Below are positions 8,133 through 14,775 of a stretch of 14,949 nucleotides of DNA, in pieces (within the stretch, counting starts at the first letter, position 1; every line of letters starts with the position of its first letter). The notes under the pieces were generated by a model. The model saw only the letters and a list, made by a program, of their open reading frames with translations. It was not told the origin of the DNA and searched no databases. This DNA comes from Alphaproteobacteria bacterium (GTDB lineage Bacteria > Pseudomonadota > Alphaproteobacteria > UBA8366), in the NCBI GenBank assembly GCA_029861675.1, contig JAOTYV010000091.1, forward strand, positions 1 to 14,949, written 5' to 3'. The translations under genes were made by a program, and so were the position numbers.

Positions 8133-9668
8133 ATGGGCCGCAAAATTCTGTTCATCACCACCGATCAGCAGCGGTTCGACGGGCTGGGCTGCAATGGCGG
8201 CACGATTGCGCGCACGCCGGTGATCGATGGGCTGGCGGCTTCGGGGATCAATTACCGCCGCGCGCACAACCAGAACACCGTCTGCATGCCGGCCCGGTCG
8301 ACCATGATCACGGGGCAGTACGTGCGGACCCATGGGGTGATCTTCAACGGCATTCCATTGCCGCTGGACGCGCCGGACGTGGCGGCACATCTGCGGGATC
8401 AGGGCGGCTATCGCACCGCGCTGATCGGCAAGGCGCATTTCGAGCCGTCTTCCGATCCGAACAAATCCTTCTACGAGAACTGGGCGGCGTCGCGCGGCAC
8501 CACGGGCCCGCATCGCGGATTCGAGCGTATGGAGCTTGCCAACCATACGGGCCGCGCCGGGCGCAGCCTGGTTCATTATCCGAAGTGGCTGCGCGAGAAC
8601 TTTCCCGACGAGGTCGATGACTTCTTCGAATATGTCGACAAGAACAAGCAGGTGAGCGGCCGGGGCGGCGGCGATTGCGGCGCGCCGCAGGTCTGGTTCA
8701 ACCCGATCCCGCGCGAGCACTACCACACCGATTGGGTGGCCGACCGCGCCATCGACTGGCTCGGCAGTCTCGACGCGGAAGAAGACTGGTTCCTGTGGAT
8801 GAGCTTCCCGGACCCGCACCACCCGTGGGATCCGCCGCAATCCGAATTGCACCGCGTCGATTGGCGCGAGCTGGATCTGCCGCCGGGCTATCCCGGCTCA
8901 CGGGACAAGACGGCCGAAATTCTCGCCCAGAAGCCCCGACACTGGCTCGAATGGTACGAGGGCCGCGGCCGCTTCAACTTCGAGGTGCCGGCAAGTTTCC
9001 GGCCGTGCGACCTCTCTCCGGATCAGATCCGCGAGGTCAACGCCTTCGTTCATGTCTCCAACGAATTGATCGACGAGGCCTGCGGCAAGGTGATGACGGC
9101 GATCGAACGGCGCGGCTGGGACAGCGACACCGACGTGGTGTTCACCACCGACCATGGCGAATTGCAGGGTGATTTCGGCATGCTGTTCAAGGGTCCCTAT
9201 CATGTCGATTCGCTGATGCATGTGCCGTTGATCTGGCGGCCCGCGCCGTCGGCGGGCGTCGCGCCCGCGGTGCTGGACGATCTGGTCGGGCATGTGGATC
9301 TGGCGCCGACCTTTTGCGGTATCGCCGGACTCCCGGTTCCCGGCGTGATGCAGGGCGACCCGCTGCCGATCGAATCCGGCGGCGGCCAGCAACGGTTGAT
9401 TACCGAATGGGACAGTACCTTCGACGGAATCGGCATTCATATGCGAACCATCTATCGCGACGGTTATGTCTGCACCGCCTATGAGAAGAGCAACTACTAC
9501 GATGGCACCGAGGGCGAGCTCTACAAGCTGGACGAAGACCCCCATCAATGGCGCAACCTATGGAACGATAACGGATATCGGGGCATGCGCCGGGATCTTT
9601 TGGCGGATCTATACGACAACTTACCGCCCCGCCGAGACCCGCCCTTGGAGCAGGTCGCGCCGGTTTAG
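8133..9668 (+). CDS. Formylglycine-type sulfatase (alkaline phosphatase superfamily)
   Basis: Hydrolyses a sulfate ester, or possibly a phosphonate or phosphate ester, by way of a formylglycine nucleophile. The protein has 511 residues. The maturation motif CMPARSTMITG (51-61) fits C-x-P-x-R-x4-T-G, so Cys51 is the predicted formylglycine. Metal ligands are visible as TTDQQR (Asp11, Gln12) and TTDHGE (Asp340, His341); Lys353 in LFKGPYH is likely catalytic. The C-terminal part GELYKLDEDPHQWRNL is typical of the family. ATG 8133 is used because AAGGGAG at 8119-8125 lies 7 nt upstream; an in-frame TTG at 8115 has none. No signal peptide is seen, so a cytosolic enzyme is expected. No formylglycine-generating enzyme or anSME gene is in the window. 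Substrate unknown. Confidence 0.9.
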   Translation: MGRKILFITTDQQRFDGLGCNGGTIARTPVIDGLAASGINYRRAHNQNTVCMPARSTMITGQYVRTHGVIFNGIPLPLDAPDVAAHLRDQGGYRTALIGKAHFEPSSDPNKSFYENWAASRGTTGPHRGFERMELANHTGRAGRSLVHYPKWLRENFPDEVDDFFEYVDKNKQVSGRGGGDCGAPQVWFNPIPREHYHTDWVADRAIDWLGSLDAEEDWFLWMSFPDPHHPWDPPQSELHRVDWRELDLPPGYPGSRDKTAEILAQKPRHWLEWYEGRGRFNFEVPASFRPCDLSPDQIREVNAFVHVSNELIDEACGKVMTAIERRGWDSDTDVVFTTDHGELQGDFGMLFKGPYHVDSLMHVPLIWRPAPSAGVAPAVLDDLVGHVDLAPTFCGIAGLPVPGVMQGDPLPIESGGGQQRLITEWDSTFDGIGIHMRTIYRDGYVCTAYEKSNYYDGTEGELYKLDEDPHQWRNLWNDNGYRGMRRDLLADLYDNLPPRRDPPLEQVAPV

Positions 9669-9822
9669 CCGGATTTGCCGCCTTTTCGGGTTTCGGGGCA
9701 TAGGGTCGCAGGTCGCGGAAAGTTTATTCCTTGTCTTGGCAATTTGCGTGCTAACTGGCATACCGTAGCCGCGTTCCAGCGCGGGGGGGCTGCAAGGTAA
9801 CGATTCAGCCGGATATGCCGAC
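9669..9822 (+). promoter_or_regulatory. pntAA: 154-bp upstream region of the pnt operon with candidate promoter
   Basis: TTGGCA (9736-9741) and CATACC (9759-9764) are spaced 17 bp and match 5/6 and 3/6 of consensus; this would start RNA near 9771. CCGCG/CGCGG arms (9769-9773 and 9780-9784) around a 6-nt loop then lie at the 5' end of the leader. No strong Shine-Dalgarno precedes ATG 9823; the nearest purine run, AAGG at 9794-9797, is about 25 nt away. No convincing terminator for the sulfatase is seen here. Confidence 0.3.
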
Positions 9823-11118
9823 ATGAAAATCGCCATCCTCAAGGAAAGGCGGCCGGACGAAACGCGCGTCGCCGGGTCTCCTGAGACAGTCAAGAAATTC
9901 GTCGATTTGGGCGCCGACGTTGTCGTGGAAAAAGGCGCGGGCGCGAAGGCGTCGCTGCCGGATGCCATGTTCACCGAAGCGGGCGCGACGATTGCCGCGA
10001 ACGCAAAGGCCGCGCTGAAGGGCGCGGACGTGGTGCTCAAGGTGCGGGCGCCGATGCTCGCCGGTGAGGGCGAGGGCGAACTCGCTAATTTTTCCAAAGG
10101 CCAGATACTCTGCTGTCAGATGAACGCCTTGACGGAGCAAGACTTCGTCAAGGCGATGGCGGCGGCCGGCGTTACCGGTTTCGCAATGGAGCTGATGCCG
10201 CGCATCTCGCGGGCCCAATCGATGGACGTGCTGTCGTCCCAGTCCAACCTTGCCGGCTATCGCGCGGTGCTCGACGCGGCGGTGGAGTTCGGCCGCGCCT
10301 TTCCGATGATGATGACGGCGGCGGGTACGGTGCCGCCGGCGCGTGTCCTGGTGATGGGCGTCGGCGTTGCCGGGTTGCAGGCGATCGCAACGGCGCGCCG
10401 CCTCGGGGCGGTGGTCTCGGCCACGGATGTGCGGCCCGCGACAAAAGAGCAGGTCGAGTCGCTGGGCGCGAAATTCGTCGCGGTCGAGGACGAGGAATTC
10501 GAGCAGGCGCAAACCGAAGGCGGATACGCCAAGGAAATGAGCGACGCCTATAAAAAGAAGCAGGCGGCGCTGATCGCGGAAACGATTTCCAAGCAGGATA
10601 TCGTGATCTGCACGGCGCTGATTCCCGGACGGCCCGCGCCGCAGCTGATCAGCGAGGCGATGCTGAAAACGATGAATCCGGGTGCGCTGGTCGTCGATCT
10701 TGCGGTCGAAGCGGGCGGCAACTGTGCCGGCGCGGTGGCCGGCAAGGTGGTCACCAAGCACGGTGTGCGGATCATTGGCCATCGCAATGTGCCCGGGCGT
10801 ATTCCGGAAGACGCGAGCAAGCTGTTCGCCAAGAACCTGTTTAACTTCCTGACGCCGATGATCGACGCCGACAGTAAGGCGCTCAAAATCGACTGGGAGG
10901 ACGAGGTGGTCACCGGCACGCTGGTTACGCGCGACGGGGCGATCGTTCATTCGTCCATTGCGGGCGCCGCGCGCAAGCCGGCGAAGGCGCCGGTGGTGGC
11001 CCCGGCGGCGCCGGAGATACCACCCACGGAATCGAAATCCGAATCGAAATCCGAATCGAAATCCGACGACGCGGCCGCAGCGCCGGACAAGGCCGCTACC
11101 GACGGTGGGGGAGATTGA
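9823..11118 (+). CDS. pntAA: NAD(P) transhydrogenase subunit alpha 1 (soluble NAD(H)-binding domain dI)
   Basis: Peripheral dI component of the proton-translocating transhydrogenase, which binds NAD(H) and exchanges hydride with NADP(H) on PntB. The protein has 431 residues. The N-terminus MKIAILKERRPDETRV is canonical. The RQD loop is present as Arg127, Gln132 and Asp135 (RISRAQSMD), the numbering known for the R. rubrum enzyme, and the NAD site contains GVGVAG (179-184). Residues 384-431 form a low-complexity Ala/Pro then Ser/Lys/Glu tail with three ESKS units (403-414), longer than in R. rubrum PntAA (about 384 residues). The stop at 11116-11118 lies just before pntAB. The start lacks a clear ribosome site but is fixed by homology. 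Confidence 0.96.
   Translation: MKIAILKERRPDETRVAGSPETVKKFVDLGADVVVEKGAGAKASLPDAMFTEAGATIAANAKAALKGADVVLKVRAPMLAGEGEGELANFSKGQILCCQMNALTEQDFVKAMAAAGVTGFAMELMPRISRAQSMDVLSSQSNLAGYRAVLDAAVEFGRAFPMMMTAAGTVPPARVLVMGVGVAGLQAIATARRLGAVVSATDVRPATKEQVESLGAKFVAVEDEEFEQAQTEGGYAKEMSDAYKKKQAALIAETISKQDIVICTALIPGRPAPQLISEAMLKTMNPGALVVDLAVEAGGNCAGAVAGKVVTKHGVRIIGHRNVPGRIPEDASKLFAKNLFNFLTPMIDADSKALKIDWEDEVVTGTLVTRDGAIVHSSIAGAARKPAKAPVVAPAAPEIPPTESKSESKSESKSDDAAAAPDKAATDGGGD
11029..11064 (+). repeat. pntAA: Three perfect 12-bp tandem repeats in the 3' end of pntAA
   Basis: GAATCGAAATCC occurs three times head to tail (11029-11040, 11041-11052, 11053-11064). It is in frame, and each copy encodes Glu-Ser-Lys-Ser. 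All three are identical at every base, which suggests recent slippage or expansion. A fourth partial unit starts GAC, breaking the array. The repeats sit in the disordered tail that follows domain dI. Confidence 0.9.
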
Positions 11119-11123
11119 TCGAG

Positions 11124-11534
11124 ATGCAGGGCGACGAACTCATCAAGAAAGCCGAGGAAATGGCGAAAGGCGCCTCGGAACTCGCGGTGCAGGCGGAGGA
11201 ACTGTTCAATCAGGTTGCGCACGCCACCTTTCAGTCGAGCGATGGGGGCGAACCCTTCGTCTTCATGTTCACCATTTTCGTTCTCGCGATTTTTGTCGGT
11301 TACTACGTGGTTTGGCATGTGACGCCCGCGTTGCATTCGCCGCTGATGGGCGTGACCAATGCAATTTCGTCGGTGATCGTGGTGGGCGCGCTGATTGCCG
11401 CGAGCCCCGCCGATATGAGCATATCCAAAATCTTCGGCTTCATCGCCGTCATCCTTGCGTCGATCAATATCTTCGGTGGCTTCATCGTCACGCAGCGCAT
11501 GTTGCAGATGTTCAAGAAGAAGCCGAAGGCTTAG
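11124..11534 (+). CDS. pntAB: NAD(P) transhydrogenase subunit alpha 2 (membrane part dIIa)
   Basis: Membrane subunit that, with PntB domain dII, forms the proton channel of transhydrogenase. The protein is 136 residues from ATG 11124. A charged amphipathic N-terminal helix (about 1-40) is followed by three hydrophobic segments: one around FMFTIFVLAIFVGYYVVWHV, one in the AISSVIVVGALIAAS region, and one around FIAVILASINIFGGFIV. It ends in a basic tail KKKPKA. A TTG at 11115 overlapping the pntAA stop could add three residues, but GGGGGAG at 11107-11113 leaves only 1 nt to it and 10 nt to the ATG, so ATG is preferred. A separate small dIIa subunit is the alphaproteobacterial split form; pntB follows after 18 bp. 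Confidence 0.95.
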   Translation: MQGDELIKKAEEMAKGASELAVQAEELFNQVAHATFQSSDGGEPFVFMFTIFVLAIFVGYYVVWHVTPALHSPLMGVTNAISSVIVVGALIAASPADMSISKIFGFIAVILASINIFGGFIVTQRMLQMFKKKPKA

Positions 11535-11552
11535 GGGAGCGCGGGGATCATC

Positions 11553-12941
11553 ATGAGTAATCTGCCGGCCCTGGCCTATCTGGTCGCGAGCATCTGCTTC
11601 ATCATGGCGCTGCGCGGCCTGTCGTCGCCGGAAACCGCGCGCGGCGGCAATGTCTTCGGTATCGTCGGCATGGTCATCGCCGTCTTAACGACGCTGGCGT
11701 CGCCGGGCGTGCTGAGTTATTCGCTGATATTTACCGGCGTGCTGATCGGAGGGTCGATCGGCACCGTGGTCGCCCTGCGGATTCAGATGACCGCCTTGCC
11801 GCAGTTGGTCGCCGCGTTTCACAGTTTGGTCGGATTGGCCGCGGTGTTCGTCGCGGCGGCGGCGTTTTACGAGCCGGCGGCCTATGGCATCGGCGTCTTC
11901 GGCAAGATACCGGTCGGCAGCCTGATCGAGATGAGCATCGGTACGGCGATCGGCGCCATCACCTTTACCGGGTCGATCGTTGCCTTTGCGAAACTGCAGG
12001 GGATCATGAGCGGGGCGCCGGTTGTATTCCCGGGACAGCATATCCTGAATGCGGCGCTCGGCGTGCTCCTGATCCTGCTGATCGCCTTGATTTGCGGGGA
12101 TCAGGGCGCGGGCCTCTTCTGGGCGATCGCGATCGTCGCCTTTACAATCGGCGTGCTGATCATCATTCCGATTGGCGGCGCCGACATGCCGGTGGTGATC
12201 TCGATGCTCAACAGCTATTCGGGCTGGGCGGCATGCGGGATCGGCTTCACGCTCAGCAACACCGCGCTGATCATTACCGGTGCCCTGGTCGGGTCATCGG
12301 GCGCGATCCTCAGCTACATCATGTGCAAGGGCATGAACCGTTCCTTCTTCAGCGTGATCCTGGGTGGGTTCGGTGGCGAGTCGGCGGGGCCCGACGCGGA
12401 CGCCCTGAAGGACCGCACCGTGCGCTCCGGCAGCGCGGAGGACGCCGCTTTCATCATGAAGAACGCGGGCAGCGTGATTATCGTGCCCGGCTACGGCATG
12501 GCGGTTGCGCAGGCGCAGCACGCGCTGCGCGAAATGGCCGATCTCTTGAAGAAAGAAGGGATCCAGGTCCGCTACGCGATCCATCCGGTGGCCGGACGCA
12601 TGCCGGGCCATATGAACGTCCTGTTGGCCGAGGCCAATGTATCGTACGACGATGTATTGGAATTGGATGAGATCAACCGGGATTTCGCCGGCACCGACGT
12701 CGCCTTCGTGATCGGCGCCAACGACGTGACAAATCCTGCCGCCAAGAACGATCCGCAGAGCCCGATTTACGGGATGCCTATCCTCGACGTGGAAAAAGCC
12801 AGTACGGTTTTATTCATCAAGCGCTCGCTCGGTTCCGGCTATGCCGGAATCGAGAACGAGCTGTTTTTCCGCGACAACACGATGATGTTGTTCGCCGACG
12901 CCAAGGCGATGTGCGAAAACATCGTCAAGGCGCTCGAATAA
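11553..12941 (+). CDS. pntB: NAD(P) transhydrogenase subunit beta (dIIb plus NADP(H)-binding dIII)
   Basis: Carries most of the proton channel and the NADP(H) site of transhydrogenase, an inner-membrane enzyme that makes NADPH at the expense of the proton gradient. The 462 residues are full length. Residues 1-270 hold multiple membrane helices. His90 in AAFHSLVGLAAV corresponds to the E. coli beta-His91 proton-channel residue, and Asn220 in MLNSYSGWAA to beta-Asn222. The dIII domain (about 285-462) shows GYGMAVAQAQ (313-322), HPVAGRMPGHMNVLLAE, GANDVTNP (388-395) and KRSLGSGYAG (423-432). GGGGA at 11543-11547 is 5 nt before ATG 11553, a good ribosome site. It is the last gene of the pnt operon and converges on the DUF1127 gene with 17 bp between stops. 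Confidence 0.97.
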   Translation: MSNLPALAYLVASICFIMALRGLSSPETARGGNVFGIVGMVIAVLTTLASPGVLSYSLIFTGVLIGGSIGTVVALRIQMTALPQLVAAFHSLVGLAAVFVAAAAFYEPAAYGIGVFGKIPVGSLIEMSIGTAIGAITFTGSIVAFAKLQGIMSGAPVVFPGQHILNAALGVLLILLIALICGDQGAGLFWAIAIVAFTIGVLIIIPIGGADMPVVISMLNSYSGWAACGIGFTLSNTALIITGALVGSSGAILSYIMCKGMNRSFFSVILGGFGGESAGPDADALKDRTVRSGSAEDAAFIMKNAGSVIIVPGYGMAVAQAQHALREMADLLKKEGIQVRYAIHPVAGRMPGHMNVLLAEANVSYDDVLELDEINRDFAGTDVAFVIGANDVTNPAAKNDPQSPIYGMPILDVEKASTVLFIKRSLGSGYAGIENELFFRDNTMMLFADAKAMCENIVKALE

Positions 12942-12950
12942 GCGCTTCGG

Positions 12951-12969
12951 GCCGGTTCTTAGAGCCGGC
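12951..12969. terminator. Hairpin between convergent pntB and DUF1127 gene; possible terminator
   Basis: GCCGGTTC (12951-12958) and GAGCCGGC (12962-12969) pair over 8 bp, with one T-G wobble on the plus-strand transcript, around the loop TTA. The DUF1127 stop codon (12959-12961) is exactly that loop. It begins 9 nt after the pntB stop. Neither side has a T tract, so if it terminates transcription it would be weak or help Rho, or it may just protect the 3' ends. Confidence 0.45.
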
Positions 12970-13132
12970 TAACGATATATTGCGGGATTTGTTCCCGGGT
13001 CAGATTCAACGCCGCGAGCGACGTGTCGCTCATGTTGTTGAGGCGCTCGAACTGATTGTGGGCATCGATCGCCCGGCCGAGTGCAGCCATCAATCCGCGC
13101 CGTTGGCCGGATGCCTTGGTTGATGCAGTCAT
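12959..13132 (-). CDS. DUF1127 (YjiS-like) small protein
   Basis: A 57-residue basic mini-protein. The segment FERLNNMSDTSLAALNLTRE followed by QI matches the DUF1127 pattern (arg-rich helix, then L-x-x-[LM]-S-D-x-x-L-x-x-[IL]-[GN]-L-[ST]-R-x-x-I); the usual Trp of the first helix is absent. Such proteins are linked in several alphaproteobacteria to stress, RNA binding or phosphate/carbon metabolism. ATG 13132 is preferred over ATG 13144 because GGAGG (13138-13142 on the complement) lies 5 nt upstream of it. It converges with pntB and is monocistronic by position. Membership is likely but the protein is short. Confidence 0.72.
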   Translation of the reverse strand: MTASTKASGQRRGLMAALGRAIDAHNQFERLNNMSDTSLAALNLTREQIPQYIVSRL

Positions 13133-13156
13133 ATCTGCCTCCATACTTAATGCAAG

Positions 13157-13172
13157 CGTTGGTTGCCCAACG
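13157..13172 (-). promoter_or_regulatory. Perfect inverted repeat upstream of the DUF1127 gene
   Basis: CGTTGG (13157-13162) and CCAACG (13167-13172) are perfect 6-bp arms around TTGC. The repeat ends 24 nt before the ATG at 13132, so it could be an operator or a 5'-leader hairpin. No clear -35/-10 pair was found between 13145 and 13260, so which of these it is cannot be decided. Confidence 0.35.
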
Positions 13173-13211
13173 ATTCGAGCTAGATATGGTGCGTCTGGCG
13201 AATCAAAACCA

Positions 13212-13246
13212 GCGGTAATGCTGCATTGCAGTAATGCAATAACCGC
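13212..13246. repeat. Imperfect inverted repeat with nested GTAATGC direct repeats
   Basis: Outer arms GCGGT (13212-13216) and ACCGC (13242-13246) flank inner arms TGCATT (13222-13227) and AATGCA (13233-13238) with loop GCAGT. In addition GTAATGC recurs at 13215-13221 and 13231-13237, 16 bp apart. It lies 14 bp past the DUF3179 stop and about 80 bp upstream of the DUF1127 start. It could end DUF3179 transcripts (without a T tract) or bind a regulator of the small gene. Confidence 0.4.
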
Positions 13247-13260
13247 ATGCCGGAATTGGG

Positions 13261-14235
13261 CTATTTGTGGATCGGCGCGTCCGGTCGAAAGGCGTGGAAT
13301 GCAAAGGCGAAATCGATGAAATACGCTATATCTTCGATGCCCGCGGCGGTCCGGCGTTGCACGAGGACGTTGCCCACATCCTTGCCCTCGGCGATCTTAC
13401 CGCTGTCGAGCGCGGAATTCTGTCCGGGCTCCCACCGAATGACGACGTTTCCGGGCAGTTTGATCTCCCGCTTCTTCCGCAGCAGATCGAGGCTCCAGGC
13501 CTCATCCTTCTTCTCGAGGGACACGACGCGGGCGAGGGGAGGGATGCCCTTGGGCATCGCGCCGCTGTAAAGGAAGGGTTTCGGCAGCGAATCGTAGCCG
13601 CCATAGGGGTTGGCGCCGTACGACCGCGCATCGGGATCGTTCGGCACGAGGACTTGGGCCTTGGGCGCGCGTTTCCGGAAATTCGCCCAGGATTCGAGGC
13701 GCGCCGGCACTATTTTCAAGGTCTTGTCGGTCATTTTGCCGACAATCCCCTTGCCGAGAAACTGCTGCCACCAGCTCTCGGTCTGCCGGTCGTACATCAC
13801 CAGATCGGACTTTCGCAGTTTCCCGGTGGTGCCGAAATCCAGCACCTTTCCGTCAAGGCGCCGGTCGAACACGATGGCCGCATTGCACAGCGGACAGAAG
13901 GTGACCGCAACCGGCACGCCGCCGATCGTGTCGTTGACGATCTCATGCCACATCAGGACGCGCAGCGGGTAAGCCTTGATTTCACCGTTGAGTTTGACGC
14001 CAATGACCGGCTCGGTGGCCGGCAGATCCTTGATCGCCGCCACGGGCTTGAAGATGGGGGAATCGATGGGAGGAATGCCGTCTTTCGGCGGTCCGCCGGA
14101 GAGAATCTCGTCGAGCGGCACCGAGTGTTTCGAAAAATCGGTATCCGGCCACTCATATTTCCAGATGCTCGGGTTGGCCGACGCTTGCGCGGCAACCAAC
14201 AACAGGATGGAAATCCCTATAATCCAACGTTTCAT
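13261..14235 (-). CDS. Secreted DUF3179-domain protein of unknown function
   Basis: The protein has 324 residues. The N-terminus MKRWIIGISILLLVAAQASA is a signal peptide with cleavage likely after Ala20, so it is periplasmic or exported. The remainder matches DUF3179: PVIGVKLNGEIKAYPL, MWHEIVND (His97), VTFCPLCNAAIVFDR (Cys114 and Cys117), GKLRKSDLVMYDR and SWWQQFLGKGIVG. The CxxC pair next to an invariant-looking His suggests metal, cofactor or redox chemistry, but that is inference; the family has no assigned function. ATG 14235 is chosen because it begins the signal peptide; a GTG at 14277 in the same frame would bury it. It is followed by the DUF1127 gene 128 bp downstream and lies 157 bp after rpsU. 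Confidence 0.87.
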   Translation of the reverse strand: MKRWIIGISILLLVAAQASANPSIWKYEWPDTDFSKHSVPLDEILSGGPPKDGIPPIDSPIFKPVAAIKDLPATEPVIGVKLNGEIKAYPLRVLMWHEIVNDTIGGVPVAVTFCPLCNAAIVFDRRLDGKVLDFGTTGKLRKSDLVMYDRQTESWWQQFLGKGIVGKMTDKTLKIVPARLESWANFRKRAPKAQVLVPNDPDARSYGANPYGGYDSLPKPFLYSGAMPKGIPPLARVVSLEKKDEAWSLDLLRKKREIKLPGNVVIRWEPGQNSALDSGKIAEGKDVGNVLVQRRTAAGIEDIAYFIDFAFAFHAFRPDAPIHK

Positions 14236-14392
14236 GCCCGGCAGTGTCGCCGCACGCTGCGGGCCAAGGCAAGTCACTCTTGTGTGAGGCGTCGGGGCCG
14301 GCGACCGGCAAATTCCGGGCGCGGCGCATCAGTCAGGCAAGGAGGGCGTAGCGAATCGATAAAGTCAGGGTCTCAACGCGGACGGCGGGATG
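14236..14392 (-). other. 157-bp gap between rpsU and the DUF3179 gene
   Basis: No ORF, RNA gene or good promoter pair is seen. A small stem GCCGG/CCGGC (14295-14299 and 14303-14307, loop CGA) lacks a T tract. TTGAGA occurs on the minus strand at about 14366-14371 but has no credible -10 at 16-18 bp. Promoter of the DUF3179 gene is therefore not located. Confidence 0.4.
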
Positions 14393-14623
14393 CTAGTAGC
14401 CTTCGCGGTCCATGCGCTTGCGAAGTAATTTCCGGTGACGGCGTACCGCTTCGGCTTTTTCGCGGGCTTTCCGTTCCGACGGCTTTTCGTAGGCACGGCG
14501 CAGTTTCATTTCCCTGAACACGCCTTCGCGCTGCATCTTCTTCTTCAGAGCCTTCAGCGCTTGATCGACGTTATTGTCGCGGACAACTACGTTTACGATG
14601 GTATGAACTCCTTCTGCCATCAT
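14393..14623 (-). CDS. rpsU: Small ribosomal subunit protein bS21
   Basis: A basic 76-residue (or 75 from the second ATG at 14620) component of the 30S subunit that aids translation initiation by helping mRNA pairing near the 3' end of 16S rRNA. The core [19 protein letters not shown], then [11 protein letters not shown] and [18 protein letters not shown], is unmistakable alphaproteobacterial bS21. The N-terminus carries about nine extra residues (MMAEGVHTI) compared with the usual start just before [10 protein letters not shown]. No Shine-Dalgarno precedes 14623 or 14620, whereas AGAAGGAG lies inside the extra codons without a standard start codon after it. It is divergent from def and likely monocistronic. 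Confidence 0.95.
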   Translation of the reverse strand: MMAEGVHTIVNVVVRDNNVDQALKALKKKMQREGVFREMKLRRAYEKPSERKAREKAEAVRRHRKLLRKRMDREGY

Positions 14624-14657
14624 CGTTTATTGGGATATTGGATTTTGGGCGCACAAA

Positions 14658-14681
14658 CCCCTCCGGCAACAGCCAGAGGGG
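14658..14681 (-). promoter_or_regulatory. rpsU: Ten-base-pair hairpin at the predicted 5' end of the rpsU transcript
   Basis: On the minus strand CCCCTCTGGC pairs with GCCGGAGGGG around loop TGTT, followed by TTTGTG. Nine pairs are Watson-Crick and one is G-U. On the plus strand the same position is a C-A mismatch, so the fold suits RNA made toward rpsU. The predicted transcription start falls at about its first base. Likely roles are 5'-end protection, autoregulation or attenuation. Confidence 0.5.
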
Positions 14682-14685
14682 GCGG

Positions 14686-14714
14686 CTTATAACATAGGGA
14701 TAGCGTTGTGTGAA
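14686..14714 (-). promoter_or_regulatory. rpsU: Sigma-70 type promoter for rpsU
   Basis: On the minus strand TTCACA (14714-14709) and TATAAG (14691-14686) are spaced exactly 17 bp, with 5/6 and 5/6 matches to consensus. RNA would start near 14679, giving a leader of about 56 nt. This is the best promoter match in the window. Confidence 0.6.
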
Positions 14715-14740
14715 GAGCGTTTGGCGGCGCGGACCAATGC

Positions 14741-14769
14741 TTTACGCCACGCGGACGAAACCCCATATT
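14741..14769 (+). promoter_or_regulatory. def: Candidate promoter for a leaderless def transcript
   Basis: TTTACG (14741-14746) and CATATT (14764-14769) are spaced 17 bp with 4/6 and 4/6 consensus matches. Six bases separate the -10 from A14776, so transcription would start at or next to the first base of the ATG. This would explain the lack of a ribosome site. Confidence 0.4.
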
Positions 14770-14775
14770 ACCGAT

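Noticed and set aside
9805..10950. 381-codon minus-strand frame over pntAA
   Set aside because: Antisense to an unambiguous transhydrogenase subunit; His/Arg-rich shadow.
14295..14307. GCCGG-CGA-CCGGC hairpin as an rpsU terminator
   Set aside because: Only 5 bp, no T tract, and about 86 bp past the stop; short GC palindromes are frequent here by chance.
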